42,881 bases of DNA from an uncultured Saprospiraceae bacterium (GTDB taxonomy: Bacteria; Bacteroidota; Bacteroidia; Chitinophagales; Saprospiraceae). The notes beneath the pieces were generated by a model. That model made no database searches, was not told the DNA's origin, and saw only the letters and a program-made list of their open reading frames with translations. Of this stretch, positions 26,022-33,894 are shown piece by piece (positions within the stretch are counted from its first letter, which is position 1; each line of letters opens with the position of its first letter). The stretch is taken from positions 1 through 42,881 of the forward strand of contig CALHAM010000093.1 in the NCBI GenBank assembly GCA_937934275.1, given 5' to 3'. The position numbers were made by a program, and so were the translations under genes.

Positions 26022-26505
26022 CTTTAGGGAAGAAGCACTGCATCAAGCGCGTATTGTCCTGGTGAAGCTCAGCCCACTGCTCGGCATCCGTAACTAGTGC
26101 GGCAACGCCGCAGGTAGGTATGTTGGAAATATACTCCTGTGAGAAATGATTGACCGTATCGGTGAGCGACGGGTTATGCCCAAAGAGGAAGACGGTGTGC
26201 GCTTCATCGGGCAGCCCCCGAAGAATGCGCAGGATGTCGGATGTGGAGGCTTCGTAAATGTCTTCCTCGCGCGCGATGTTCTCTTCGGCGATGCCGAAAG
26301 TCTGGGCAAAGTACTGGGCGGTTGTCAGGGCGCGTTTGGCTGGGCTGCTGATGATGAAGTTGGGCCGTATGCCCTTGTTTTTGAGCAAAAGGGCCATTTG
26401 AGGAGCGTCGCGATGTCCGCGGCTGTTGAGCGGGCGATCGAAATCTCGCAGACCGGGGTGGTCCCAGCTGGATTTGGCGTGGCGAATTAGATACAGGGAA
26501 CGCAT
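26011..26505 (-). CDS. SixA-like histidine phosphatase
   Basis: This is a small (164 residues) histidine phosphatase superfamily protein similar to SixA, which removes phosphate from phosphohistidine, and to related small phosphatases. The catalytic N-terminal LYLIRHAKSSWD (phosphoryl-accepting His), DFDRPLNSRGHRDAP and the second histidine in FLFGHNPSLTD are all present. MRSLYLIRH at 26505 matches family starts; ATG 26514 and TTG 26520 are alternatives. A promoter-like element lies directly upstream. The protein substrate is unknown. Confidence 0.88.
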   Translation of the reverse strand: MRSLYLIRHAKSSWDHPGLRDFDRPLNSRGHRDAPQMALLLKNKGIRPNFIISSPAKRALTTAQYFAQTFGIAEENIAREEDIYEASTSDILRILRGLPDEAHTVFLFGHNPSLTDTVNHFSQEYISNIPTCGVAALVTDAEQWAELHQDNTRLMQCFFPKDVL

Positions 26506-26528
26506 AGACAGCATTGGCAATGAAACGA

Positions 26529-26536
26529 CAAAGGTA
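26529..26536 (-). promoter_or_regulatory. -7 element upstream of sixA-like gene
   Basis: The minus-strand TACCTTTG (26529-26536) matches the Bacteroidota -7 consensus and lies between the glycosyltransferase stop (26545) and the sixA-like start. Transcription would begin about 26522, leaving a very short leader. The nearest TTG is 27 bp upstream, slightly far. It suggests the sixA-DUF4296-wzc genes form their own unit. Confidence 0.45.
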
Positions 26537-26544
26537 AGCCCACA

Positions 26545-27645
26545 TCAGGCTAACGCTTCTGCCCAAAGGGCTAAAAGAGTGGGTTCTTCGCGCTGCCACG
26601 TCCATTCTTGGCGCGCGCGGAGGGCTGCCTGGCGCATGGTCTCGTATCGGTTGGGGTGTTGCTGCAAGTCTCTGATGGCAGCCACCAGTGCATCGGGGCT
26701 GAGTTGGCTCAGCAGATAAGCCACCGGATGTTGCGCGTTGAGCGCCCGATATTCGGGAAAGTCCATCGTCAGGACGGGTACGCCAGCTTGCACGTAGTCG
26801 AAGAACTTGTTGGCCAGCGAGTAGTAATAGCTCAGGCCTTTTCTCTCCAGAACATTAATCCCTATCCAGGCTCGCGGAGTTAGGGTGCGCAGTTCTTCGG
26901 GCTTCAGGCGCCCTAAGAAACGCACGCGCTGGCCCAGGTTGAGCCTTTGGGCCATTTGCCGAAGCGGGCGAGAGCGATCGCCTTCGCCGGCCAACCACAG
27001 TTCGCAGTGGTCCAGCCGTTGCATGGCTTGTAGCAAGTGCTCGATACCGCGCCCTTCGTTGAGCGCCCCTTGGTAAAGCAACACATAAGGCGGCACCGAC
27101 GGCAAGTGCTCGGGCAGGGTGGGCGTCGCTTCGGGCACATTGCGCACCACGCCAAAAGCTAAGCCGTATTTTTGGCTGAGAACGCTGGCCAGCGCCGGCC
27201 CAACCGTGTAGGCCTTCCGGCAAAAAGGCAAACACCAGCGAGCCACCGTCTCCCAAACCCACTTCACGCACAACCGGTCGGTTACCTCCGGGGTTTCCGT
27301 AAAGTACTCGTGGGCATCGAAGACCAGCGGTTTACGGCGCAAACGCGCTGCTATGCAAGCAGCCAAAAGCGTGTCCAAATCCACTGCGCCGACGGCATCT
27401 GCAGGCAAGCGCCACAGCAGCCCGAGCAAGCGCACGTTGTACTCCAGGTAGAAAAGAGGCCCGCGCCGAAACCAGCACCGCAGGCGCCGCTGCTCAAAAG
27501 GGCGCTCCTGCAAAGGCGCCGACTCAGGCAGCTGGCGCCCCACCAGCACAACGCTGTGACCTGCCTTTGCCAGCGCCCCAGCAATGCGTTGCATCCGCTG
27601 ATCGTAGGTCAGGTCGTTCGTTACCGTTAGCACAATGCGGGCCAT
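26545..27645 (-). CDS. GT4-like glycosyltransferase
   Basis: This 366-residue GT-B fold glycosyltransferase starts MARIVLTVTNDLTYDQRMQR, a common Bacteroidota pattern for group 1 enzymes. The N-terminal domain includes AVDLDTLLAACIAARLRRKPLVFDAHEYF. The C-terminal donor domain has YQGALNEGRGIEHLLQAM, LWLAGEGD, VRFLGRLKPEELRTLTP and NKFFDYVQAGVPVLTMDFPE, corresponding to the GT4 sugar-nucleotide site. Donor and acceptor are unknown; a surface polysaccharide role is inferred from the nearby wzc-like and flippase genes. The ATG at 27645 starts 1 bp after the maf stop; an upstream TTG is less likely. Confidence 0.88.
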   Translation of the reverse strand: MARIVLTVTNDLTYDQRMQRIAGALAKAGHSVVLVGRQLPESAPLQERPFEQRRLRCWFRRGPLFYLEYNVRLLGLLWRLPADAVGAVDLDTLLAACIAARLRRKPLVFDAHEYFTETPEVTDRLCVKWVWETVARWCLPFCRKAYTVGPALASVLSQKYGLAFGVVRNVPEATPTLPEHLPSVPPYVLLYQGALNEGRGIEHLLQAMQRLDHCELWLAGEGDRSRPLRQMAQRLNLGQRVRFLGRLKPEELRTLTPRAWIGINVLERKGLSYYYSLANKFFDYVQAGVPVLTMDFPEYRALNAQHPVAYLLSQLSPDALVAAIRDLQQHPNRYETMRQAALRARQEWTWQREEPTLLALWAEALA

Positions 27646-27646
27646 C

Positions 27647-28219
27647 TCACTCAAACGCCTTTAGCTCAGCATACACGCGATGCACCGGCAAGCCCATTAC
27701 ATTAGCATAGGAGCCTTCAATGCGGCGAATTTTGCACAAGCCGATCCACTCCTGCACGCCGTAGGCGCCTGCCTTGTCGAAGGGCTGATAGCGCCGAATA
27801 TAGAAATCGATCTCTTCATCGCTCAGCGGCTCGAAAAACACCTCCGATCGCTCCGAAAAAGCGCGCTCCTGCTCAGCCGCCAACAGGCAAACGCCTGTAA
27901 TAACCGTGTGCTGCACACCCGACAGCTGGCGCAGCATATGGACGGCCTCGTCGTAGTCCTCCGGTTTGTTGTAAATGCGACCCTCACAAACGACCACCGA
28001 GTCGGCCGAAATTAAAATCTCCTCTCCTTGGATCAAGTGGCGTCCGGCATGGGCTTTTCGGCGGGCTAAGAACTCGGCTACTCTGTCGTAGGGCATGTCT
28101 TCAGGAAAGCTCTCGTCTACCTCTAAACCACAGATGCTGAACGTGAAACCGGCCTCCTGGAGCAGCTGCCGGCGGCGCGGGCTTTTAGAAACTAAAATAA
28201 GTGGGCGAGTGGGAAACAT
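27647..28219 (-). CDS. maf: Maf-like nucleoside triphosphate pyrophosphatase (dTTP/UTP type)
   Basis: This 190-residue cytoplasmic pyrophosphatase of the Maf family hydrolyses non-canonical or excess nucleoside triphosphates to monophosphates. The N-terminal SKSPRRRQLL (Ser11-Arg16 and on), the acid in ISADSVV near residue 72, YNKPEDYDEAVHML and KAGAYGVQEW are conserved signatures. KAGAYGVQE fits the YhdE-type (dTTP/UTP) subgroup. It is adjacent to the glycosyltransferase gene (1 bp gap) and 72 bp downstream of the UbiA fusion gene. A CATCTTTG sequence lies just before it, a weak match to the -7 consensus. Confidence 0.93.
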   Translation of the reverse strand: MFPTRPLILVSKSPRRRQLLQEAGFTFSICGLEVDESFPEDMPYDRVAEFLARRKAHAGRHLIQGEEILISADSVVVCEGRIYNKPEDYDEAVHMLRQLSGVQHTVITGVCLLAAEQERAFSERSEVFFEPLSDEEIDFYIRRYQPFDKAGAYGVQEWIGLCKIRRIEGSYANVMGLPVHRVYAELKAFE

Positions 28220-28291
28220 AGGTACTACATGCGCATTTAGCGCGCAAAGATGCGCCGTAAGGAAAACCTGCCTCGTTTTTTTACCTAAACA

Positions 28292-29935
28292 TTAAGAAGC
28301 CCAAAGCAGCCACAAAAGCCCAGCCAACATGAGTAATTTAATCCCAAGGCTTACCCAAGCAAAATGCTGGCGCTGCGAAGCGCTGCAGAGCAGCCCGACC
28401 AACACTGCGGAAGGAACACCCAACAAGGCGACCCCGAGCGCAACCGCTCCACCTGACGCCTTCCCTTCGGCTTGCCAACCCAACACCCCGCCGATGAGCG
28501 CCGAAAAGACAAGACCAAAGCCGACAGCGACTTTCTGAGCCACCGGCAAGCCTAGCCGCACAGGTAGTGTCTGGCAACAGCAAGCGGCGTCGCCTGAGGC
28601 GTCTTCCAGATCTTTGACCAGCTCACGCCACAAGTTGACCATAAAGGCAAATAGGGCATAAAGCCCCAACGTGGCCCGAACCGTACGACCACCATTAGAG
28701 ACATCGAGCGTTTCAAGGGCAGGAGCTTCTGCCAGCCAAGGCAATAGAGGAACGAGGCTGCACAGCAGCGCTACTAATGCGTTGCCTACGACGACTGTGC
28801 ACTTAAGGCGCCAGGCATAGAATGCCAACAACCAAGAGGTGCCTACAAACAGCCCGGTCAGCCAGAGGTTTCCAACAGAGATCCCTAACCCAACCGCGCC
28901 CACCTGAGCTACCAACCAAAGACCCAAGCCGACTCGCCACACCTGCCGAGGCGAAAGTAGCCGCCCAACCACTACCCTACCCGACCGGTTGAGCGCATCT
29001 ATGTGGCGGTCGAAGTAATCGTTGAACACGTAACCGGCAGCTGCAGTGAGCACGGTGGCCAACACCAACCAGGCAAAATGGAACGCATCCAGCACCGCCT
29101 CCGCACCGCTTTGGGCAAGCGCTGGGCGCAAAATAGCCCAATGGGCTAGGGACAGCGTCAATCCTACGATCAGTAGGTTGGGCAGGCGCAACAGGCGCAT
29201 CCAGGCCTTTAGGATTTGCCCGCGCAAAGGCGCTGATCGCACGCCTCGAGGTTGGCGCTTGGCCCATTCGGCCAAAGCAGGCACGCGTCGCGTCCAATAG
29301 TCCGGCCATTGAGCAGCTTCGGCCAAAGTGCCGGGAATATCAGCGCGCAGCACAGCGCTCAAGATACGCGCGTGGCCTTCGTTGTTGAGATGCGCCCCGT
29401 CGCCACTGTCGCATTCGGGCAGCAGGCCATCGTCGGCGTCGGCAAGGGCATCCCACGCATCAATAAGCAGCGGGCCGTAGCGCGCCTGCATGGCTTGGCG
29501 CAACGCGCGCTGGATGCGCCGTTGCTCGGGTGAAAAGTTGCGCGGCTGCGGTGCACACAACCACACGGGCACGCCTTGCTCCATCGCATACGCAAGGATG
29601 AGGTCGAAATTGAGCAGTTGCTCTTCCGGCCCGTAGTAGGCAGCGGCGTCGTTAGAGGGCGTCTGCACGATGACGGCATTAGGCTGCAAGGCCAACGCCC
29701 GGCTAATGTTGCACGTCGAATTGGGCCGCGGGCGCGCCAGCGGCGGGCGGTGGTGTGTAGGGGTCAGGTGGAAGGTCTGCAGCCCACCTTGCGCCAGGTT
29801 GATGAGTTCATTCTGCGGGTGCAGCGCCTTCAGATAGCAACTGTAGCGAGTCGCCCACCCTTGGTCGGGCGGGTCGGCCCCTTGGCCAGCAGCCGTAGAG
29901 GAACCTATGATGACGAGGCGAAGAGGACAGCGCAT
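28292..29935 (-). CDS. SGNH/GDSL hydrolase-UbiA prenyltransferase fusion protein
   Basis: One uninterrupted frame of 547 residues joins two enzymes. Residues 1-205 are an SGNH hydrolase: GSST at 11-14 (Ser13 likely nucleophile), a GG pair at 50-51, PSND with Asn95, and DGAH with Asp179 and His182. Residues 238-547 are a multi-helix UbiA prenyltransferase: LLRLPNLLIVGLTL, first Asp motif NDYFDRHID (305-313) and second motif RELVKDLEDASGD. KDLEDxxGD resembles digeranylgeranylglyceryl phosphate synthases, so ether-lipid prenylation is a reasonable guess, with the hydrolase perhaps acting on a related lipid or ester. The ATG at 29935 was chosen over TTG 29941. The hydrolase lacks an evident signal peptide. 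Confidence 0.85.
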   Translation of the reverse strand: MRCPLRLVIIGSSTAAGQGADPPDQGWATRYSCYLKALHPQNELINLAQGGLQTFHLTPTHHRPPLARPRPNSTCNISRALALQPNAVIVQTPSNDAAAYYGPEEQLLNFDLILAYAMEQGVPVWLCAPQPRNFSPEQRRIQRALRQAMQARYGPLLIDAWDALADADDGLLPECDSGDGAHLNNEGHARILSAVLRADIPGTLAEAAQWPDYWTRRVPALAEWAKRQPRGVRSAPLRGQILKAWMRLLRLPNLLIVGLTLSLAHWAILRPALAQSGAEAVLDAFHFAWLVLATVLTAAAGYVFNDYFDRHIDALNRSGRVVVGRLLSPRQVWRVGLGLWLVAQVGAVGLGISVGNLWLTGLFVGTSWLLAFYAWRLKCTVVVGNALVALLCSLVPLLPWLAEAPALETLDVSNGGRTVRATLGLYALFAFMVNLWRELVKDLEDASGDAACCCQTLPVRLGLPVAQKVAVGFGLVFSALIGGVLGWQAEGKASGGAVALGVALLGVPSAVLVGLLCSASQRQHFAWVSLGIKLLMLAGLLWLLWAS

Positions 29936-30007
29936 ACCCAATAAGGCCTTAAGTTAGCCCTAAACCCCCATGTGGAGCGCACCGCTAAGGCGATGACGCG
30001 GCAACAG

Positions 30008-33000
30008 CTACTCTCGAAACAGCAAGATAGGCGTTTGCTCGACCTTTTGCCGATACTCGTTCCAAGGGCTGCCCAATACACTTTCGATGCGTTTTTCGGC
30101 CTCAGACACCGCGCTCTCGGCTTGGCGAATAGCGATGCGCGCGACCTCGTTGGGCGCTGCGGGCGAGGCATTGATATAGTTGATGGCGCGGTTGAGGTGG
30201 GTGTTGATGCCGTCTGAGTTTCGCTGAATGCCTTTGCCCTCTTTCTGAGCAAAAAACAGCTCTTTCATCGCAGCGATGCTGTCGCGCAAGGCTTTGCCGC
30301 GCTCGAGCACTTCTTTTTTGAGGCTGTCGGGAGTGTTGGCAAGAGCGCCCTCGACCGTTTGGATGTCTTTTTCAGCCTTTTTCAGGCGCTCGTAGAGTTG
30401 GTGAGCGCGCTCGACGGTGGGGTAGAAGCGGCGCAAGGCTTCCGCTTTGGCGAGGCGTTGCTCGGCAGAAATATCGAGGCGCGGGTCGTCTTGCACCGTA
30501 ACGGTGGTGGAGTCGGTGAGGTCGCGCACCTGGACGATGACGCGATAGGTCCCGGGCAAGACGCTGGGGCCGCCTCCTGGCTCGAGGCGATCGGCGTCGG
30601 GTTCGCGGTTGGAGGGCATATCCACCCCGCGGGTGTCTAAATTCCAGGTAATGTAGTTGAAACCAGTATCCACGTCTGTCTTCCAGCGGCGCAGGGTATC
30701 GCCTTGCATGGAGAGGACGAAGAGGGTTGCTTTTTCTTTTTTGGCATTTGTGCCTTGGCCGCGGCCACCTGGGCGAGCAGTGGGGCGCACTGGTGGGTCT
30801 TTTGGCTCCTTTTGCTCTTCTTTTTTGGCTAAAACTTCAGGACTAATCCAGACGGGGATGCGAGCAGCAGTACTTTTGGTAGGGGCTTCGTAGAAGGCGT
30901 CGGCGGAAAACCTGGGGCCGTCGTAGGAGCGCCAAGCAGCCAAATAGGCTGTTTGGGGTTTCAGAACGCGCAAGGGCGAGTCGGCGCGTTTTCGGCGCGC
31001 CAAGTCGCGCAGAGGTTCAAGGTTATCCAGAATCCAGATGCCGCGTCCGAAGGTGCCTAAGATAAGATCGCCATCGCGGGGTTGTATTTTCATGTCTTGC
31101 ACGGGCACGGCGGGCAGGCCGTTGGGTTTGTCGGGTGTGGGGCGCGGCCAGGCCGTCCAGGTTTTTCCATAATCGAGGCTAAAGTAAAGTCCTTGGTCGG
31201 TGCCGAGAAAGAGGAGTTCAGGCACCTGAGGATCCTGTACGACAGACAGACAAAAGGCAGCGATTTCCTTTTCATCTACCAGTAGCTTCCACTTTCGGCC
31301 GTAGTCGGTGGTGTGGTAGAGATAGGGCTTCCAGTCGTTTTGGCGGTAGTTATTGACGACGACAAAGGCTTCGCCGGCGTTGTGCGCAGAAACTTCGATG
31401 TGCGGTATCCAGGCGTTTTTAGGGCAATTGGGCAGGCGGTCGGTCAGGTTTTGCCAGGTGCGGCCGTTATCGCGGGTGAGCTGCAGGTTGCCGTCGTCGG
31501 TGCCGACCCAAATGACGCCTTTTTCCAGCGGGCTAGGGGCGATGGCCAGCAGGGTGCAGTGGTTTTCAGCGTTAGTGACATCGGGAGTTAGGCCGCCCGA
31601 TTGGCGCTGTTTCTGTTTGGTAGTGTCGTTGGTGGTTAGGTCGGGAGAAAGGATTATCCACGTTTGCCCGTAGTCTGGCGAGTAGTGGAGAAATTGGCTG
31701 CCGAAGTAGATGCCGCCGTCGTGGAAAGGGTCCTGAGCAATAGGCGCATTCCAGTTGAAGCGCAGCGGAAGGCCATCGGGGTGCAGTGGCTTAATGTAGC
31801 AGGTGTGCCCTGTGTTGCGATCCACGTAGTGCAGTTCACCGCCTTGCGACATGGCGAAAAGGTAGCGGTTGTCATCGCGGCGAGGCATAACGTCGAAGCC
31901 ATCGCCAAAGAGCACCTCTTGCCAATCGGCATTGCGGATGCCGCCGCTTCGCCAAACGGCCGATGGCCCTACCCAAGAGCCGTTGTCCTGTAAGCCTCCA
32001 TACACATTGTAGGGCACGTCGTTGTCGATGTTGACGTGATAGAACTGGCCCACAGGTAAGTTTTCAGCATAGCGCCAGGTGCGGCCGCCGTCGTAGGTAA
32101 TGTTGAGGCCTCCGTCGTTGCCGTTGATGATATAGTCCGGATTATCGGGGTGTATCCAAAAGGCGTGGTGATCCAGGTGGATTTTCCATCCGACCCACGT
32201 TTCAAAGCTTTTGCCGCCGTCTTCGCTGCGGTTGAGGAAGGTGTGCAGGCTGTACACGCGGTTCTCGTTTTTGGGGTCTACGTAAATTTCCGCGTAATAG
32301 AACGGCCTTCCGCCCACGTTTTCCGAGGTGGTTTTGCGCCATTTGCGCCCCCCATCGTCGCTCCGGTAGAGGGCATTTTCTTCGGCCTCGACGAGAGCAT
32401 AGACTACTTGGGGTTTGCTGCGCGCGATAGCAATGCCGATGCGCCCCAGTTCACCCTTGGGCAGGCCATCGCGCTCCGTGCGCTTTTCCCAGGTCTCGCC
32501 ACCGTCATACGACACATAGAGGCCAGAGCCGGGGCCGCCCGACTTGAAGAACCACGGCCAGCGCTGGTATTCCCACATGGCCGCAAAGAGCTTGTTCGGG
32601 TTGCTGGGGTCAGCCACCAGCTCAGCACAGCCCGTCAGGCTATTAACAAACAGTACGCGCCGCCAGGTGCGCCCCCCGTCGGTGCTCTTATACACGCCGC
32701 GCTCTTCGGTAGGGCCGTAGGGAGAACCCAAGGCCGCAACCCACACCACGTCGGGATTGTCGCGGTGCAACAGCACGCGGTGAATGGCGCGCGTCTTTTC
32801 TAACCCCATGTGTTGCCAAGTGTGGCCGCCATCCATAGATTTAAAAATGCCAATGCCGAAGTTTTGGGAATTGCGCGGGTTGCCTTCGCCCGTACCCACC
32901 CAGATGAGGTCGGGATTGCTCGGATGAATGGCTAGAGCGCCGATGCTTTGAGTAGGGGCGGCGTCAAAGATAGGTTCCCACTTAGTGCCACCACTTAGGC

Positions 33001-33232
33001 TGCGCCAAACGCCGCCCGAGGCCGCTCCAGCATAGATAATATTCGGGTTGAAGGGGTCGCACGCCAAAGCCGTGATGCGGCCCGACATGGTGCCCGGTCC
33101 TAAGTTGCGCCATGTCAATGCGCGCAAATGATCGGCGGTCTGTGTGTGGGCGATGTCGGCAAAAAAGCCAAAAGCGACGACAAGGAGATTGGCCACATGA
33201 GCTTGGCCCAAACGCATAGTCCAGCTGAGCAT
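30008..33232 (-). CDS. Large exported Asp-box protein (VPS10/sortilin-like, glycosyl hydrolase-like)
   Basis: This protein of about 1074 residues has at least nine Asp-box repeats (S/T-x-D-x-G-x-T-W, such as SMDGGHTW, STDGGRTW, SYDGGETW, TYDGGRTW, SPDYGQTW and SLDYGKTW). They imply one or two beta-propellers, as in sortilin-like VPS10 domains and GH74-like proteins. A likely signal peptide is MRLGQAHVANLLVVAFGFFA. After the propeller come a Lys/Pro/Gly-rich linker (KKEEQKEPKDPPVRP), a beta-rich domain (FNYITWNLDTRGVDMPS and LPGTYRVIV) and a helical tail. The enzymatic role is uncertain. ATG 33232 is used; 33217 and 33298 are alternatives. No T9SS sorting domain is seen at the C-terminus. Confidence 0.88.
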   Translation of the reverse strand: MLSWTMRLGQAHVANLLVVAFGFFADIAHTQTADHLRALTWRNLGPGTMSGRITALACDPFNPNIIYAGAASGGVWRSLSGGTKWEPIFDAAPTQSIGALAIHPSNPDLIWVGTGEGNPRNSQNFGIGIFKSMDGGHTWQHMGLEKTRAIHRVLLHRDNPDVVWVAALGSPYGPTEERGVYKSTDGGRTWRRVLFVNSLTGCAELVADPSNPNKLFAAMWEYQRWPWFFKSGGPGSGLYVSYDGGETWEKRTERDGLPKGELGRIGIAIARSKPQVVYALVEAEENALYRSDDGGRKWRKTTSENVGGRPFYYAEIYVDPKNENRVYSLHTFLNRSEDGGKSFETWVGWKIHLDHHAFWIHPDNPDYIINGNDGGLNITYDGGRTWRYAENLPVGQFYHVNIDNDVPYNVYGGLQDNGSWVGPSAVWRSGGIRNADWQEVLFGDGFDVMPRRDDNRYLFAMSQGGELHYVDRNTGHTCYIKPLHPDGLPLRFNWNAPIAQDPFHDGGIYFGSQFLHYSPDYGQTWIILSPDLTTNDTTKQKQRQSGGLTPDVTNAENHCTLLAIAPSPLEKGVIWVGTDDGNLQLTRDNGRTWQNLTDRLPNCPKNAWIPHIEVSAHNAGEAFVVVNNYRQNDWKPYLYHTTDYGRKWKLLVDEKEIAAFCLSVVQDPQVPELLFLGTDQGLYFSLDYGKTWTAWPRPTPDKPNGLPAVPVQDMKIQPRDGDLILGTFGRGIWILDNLEPLRDLARRKRADSPLRVLKPQTAYLAAWRSYDGPRFSADAFYEAPTKSTAARIPVWISPEVLAKKEEQKEPKDPPVRPTARPGGRGQGTNAKKEKATLFVLSMQGDTLRRWKTDVDTGFNYITWNLDTRGVDMPSNREPDADRLEPGGGPSVLPGTYRVIVQVRDLTDSTTVTVQDDPRLDISAEQRLAKAEALRRFYPTVERAHQLYERLKKAEKDIQTVEGALANTPDSLKKEVLERGKALRDSIAAMKELFFAQKEGKGIQRNSDGINTHLNRAINYINASPAAPNEVARIAIRQAESAVSEAEKRIESVLGSPWNEYRQKVEQTPILLFRE

Positions 33233-33317
33233 AAGTTGGTCTGTGTTATCTGCGGTAAGACTACAAAGGTGGGCCACATCAAGGGGAAGTTCGCCCATTT
33301 TTCGCCCAACCTCAACG

Positions 33318-33812
33318 TTATGGGGCTATTTCAAACTGATATTCCACTACTTCAATGCGAGGCAGGCCATTAGGATGCGTGTTTTTGAAAACAACGGTAA
33401 TGCGAATCGTCTCGGCCTTGTCTTTTTCAGTGCTGTCGAAGACGACATCTAATCGCCCTTTTTGGCCCGGCTCGATGGGGCGGCGTGGATAGTCTACGCG
33501 AGTGCATTCGCAAGCGTCCACGAGGTCTATTTGCACGCTTTCGCCGGAGGTGTTGGTGAATTCGAAAAACATCATCCGACTTTCACCGCGCTTGACTGGG
33601 CCGAGGTTAATAAGTTTTTTATCCCAAACAACAAAGGAAGATGTTGGCGTATTCGCAGGCGGTGGAGGCGGCGGTGGAGCAACGGGCGAAACTTCGGTAG
33701 TGGTGCCGGCAGGAGAAAGTACTTGGGTCGAGCTTACGCCTGCTTCTTTAGCCGAATGGCAGCCCACTAACCCAAGAACGAGTAAAAGTAGAAGCGCAAA
33801 CAATCGAAGCAT
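33318..33812 (-). CDS. DUF1573 lipoprotein
   Basis: This 164-residue predicted lipoprotein has signal peptide MLRLFALLLLLVLGLVGC with lipobox LVGC, then a Pro-rich linker (a run of seven prolines). The C-terminal Ig-like domain of the DUF1573 type shows INLGPVKRGESRMMFFEFTN and DACECTRVDYP, where a Cys-rich motif is typical of the family, then PIEPGQKGRLDVVFDS. Function is unknown; members are common envelope proteins in Bacteroidota. The gene lies between hscA (82 bp upstream) and the Asp-box gene, all on one strand, so a shared transcript is possible. Confidence 0.88.
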   Translation of the reverse strand: MLRLFALLLLLVLGLVGCHSAKEAGVSSTQVLSPAGTTTEVSPVAPPPPPPPANTPTSSFVVWDKKLINLGPVKRGESRMMFFEFTNTSGESVQIDLVDACECTRVDYPRRPIEPGQKGRLDVVFDSTEKDKAETIRITVVFKNTHPNGLPRIEVVEYQFEIAP

Positions 33813-33852
33813 AGGTGTTAGGCAGGTTGGGTCAATTTAGGTCAGACGAACG

Positions 33853-33891
33853 CCTCCGGCCGTTTGTTGGCCAAAGGGAGGATGTTTTTTT
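33853..33891 (+). terminator. Hairpin with T run between hscA and DUF1573 gene, reading on + strand
   Basis: A two-part stem (CCTCC with GGAGG and GGCC with GGCC, separated by a 4-nt bulge) is followed by seven T residues (33885-33891) on the plus strand. Flanking genes are all on the minus strand. On that strand the hairpin is preceded by the A run and lacks a T tract, so it may block antisense transcription or act only as an RNA structure after hscA. Confidence 0.35.
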
Positions 33892-33894
33892 CAC

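Noticed and set aside
32150-32803. Plus-strand open frame of 217 codons inside the Asp-box gene
   Set aside because: It mirrors the GC-rich propeller codons; no promoter, domain or plausible start.
30008-33232. Asp-box repeats as a DNA-level repeat or CRISPR
   Set aside because: The periodicity is at protein level; spacing and bases vary, consistent with beta-propeller blades.
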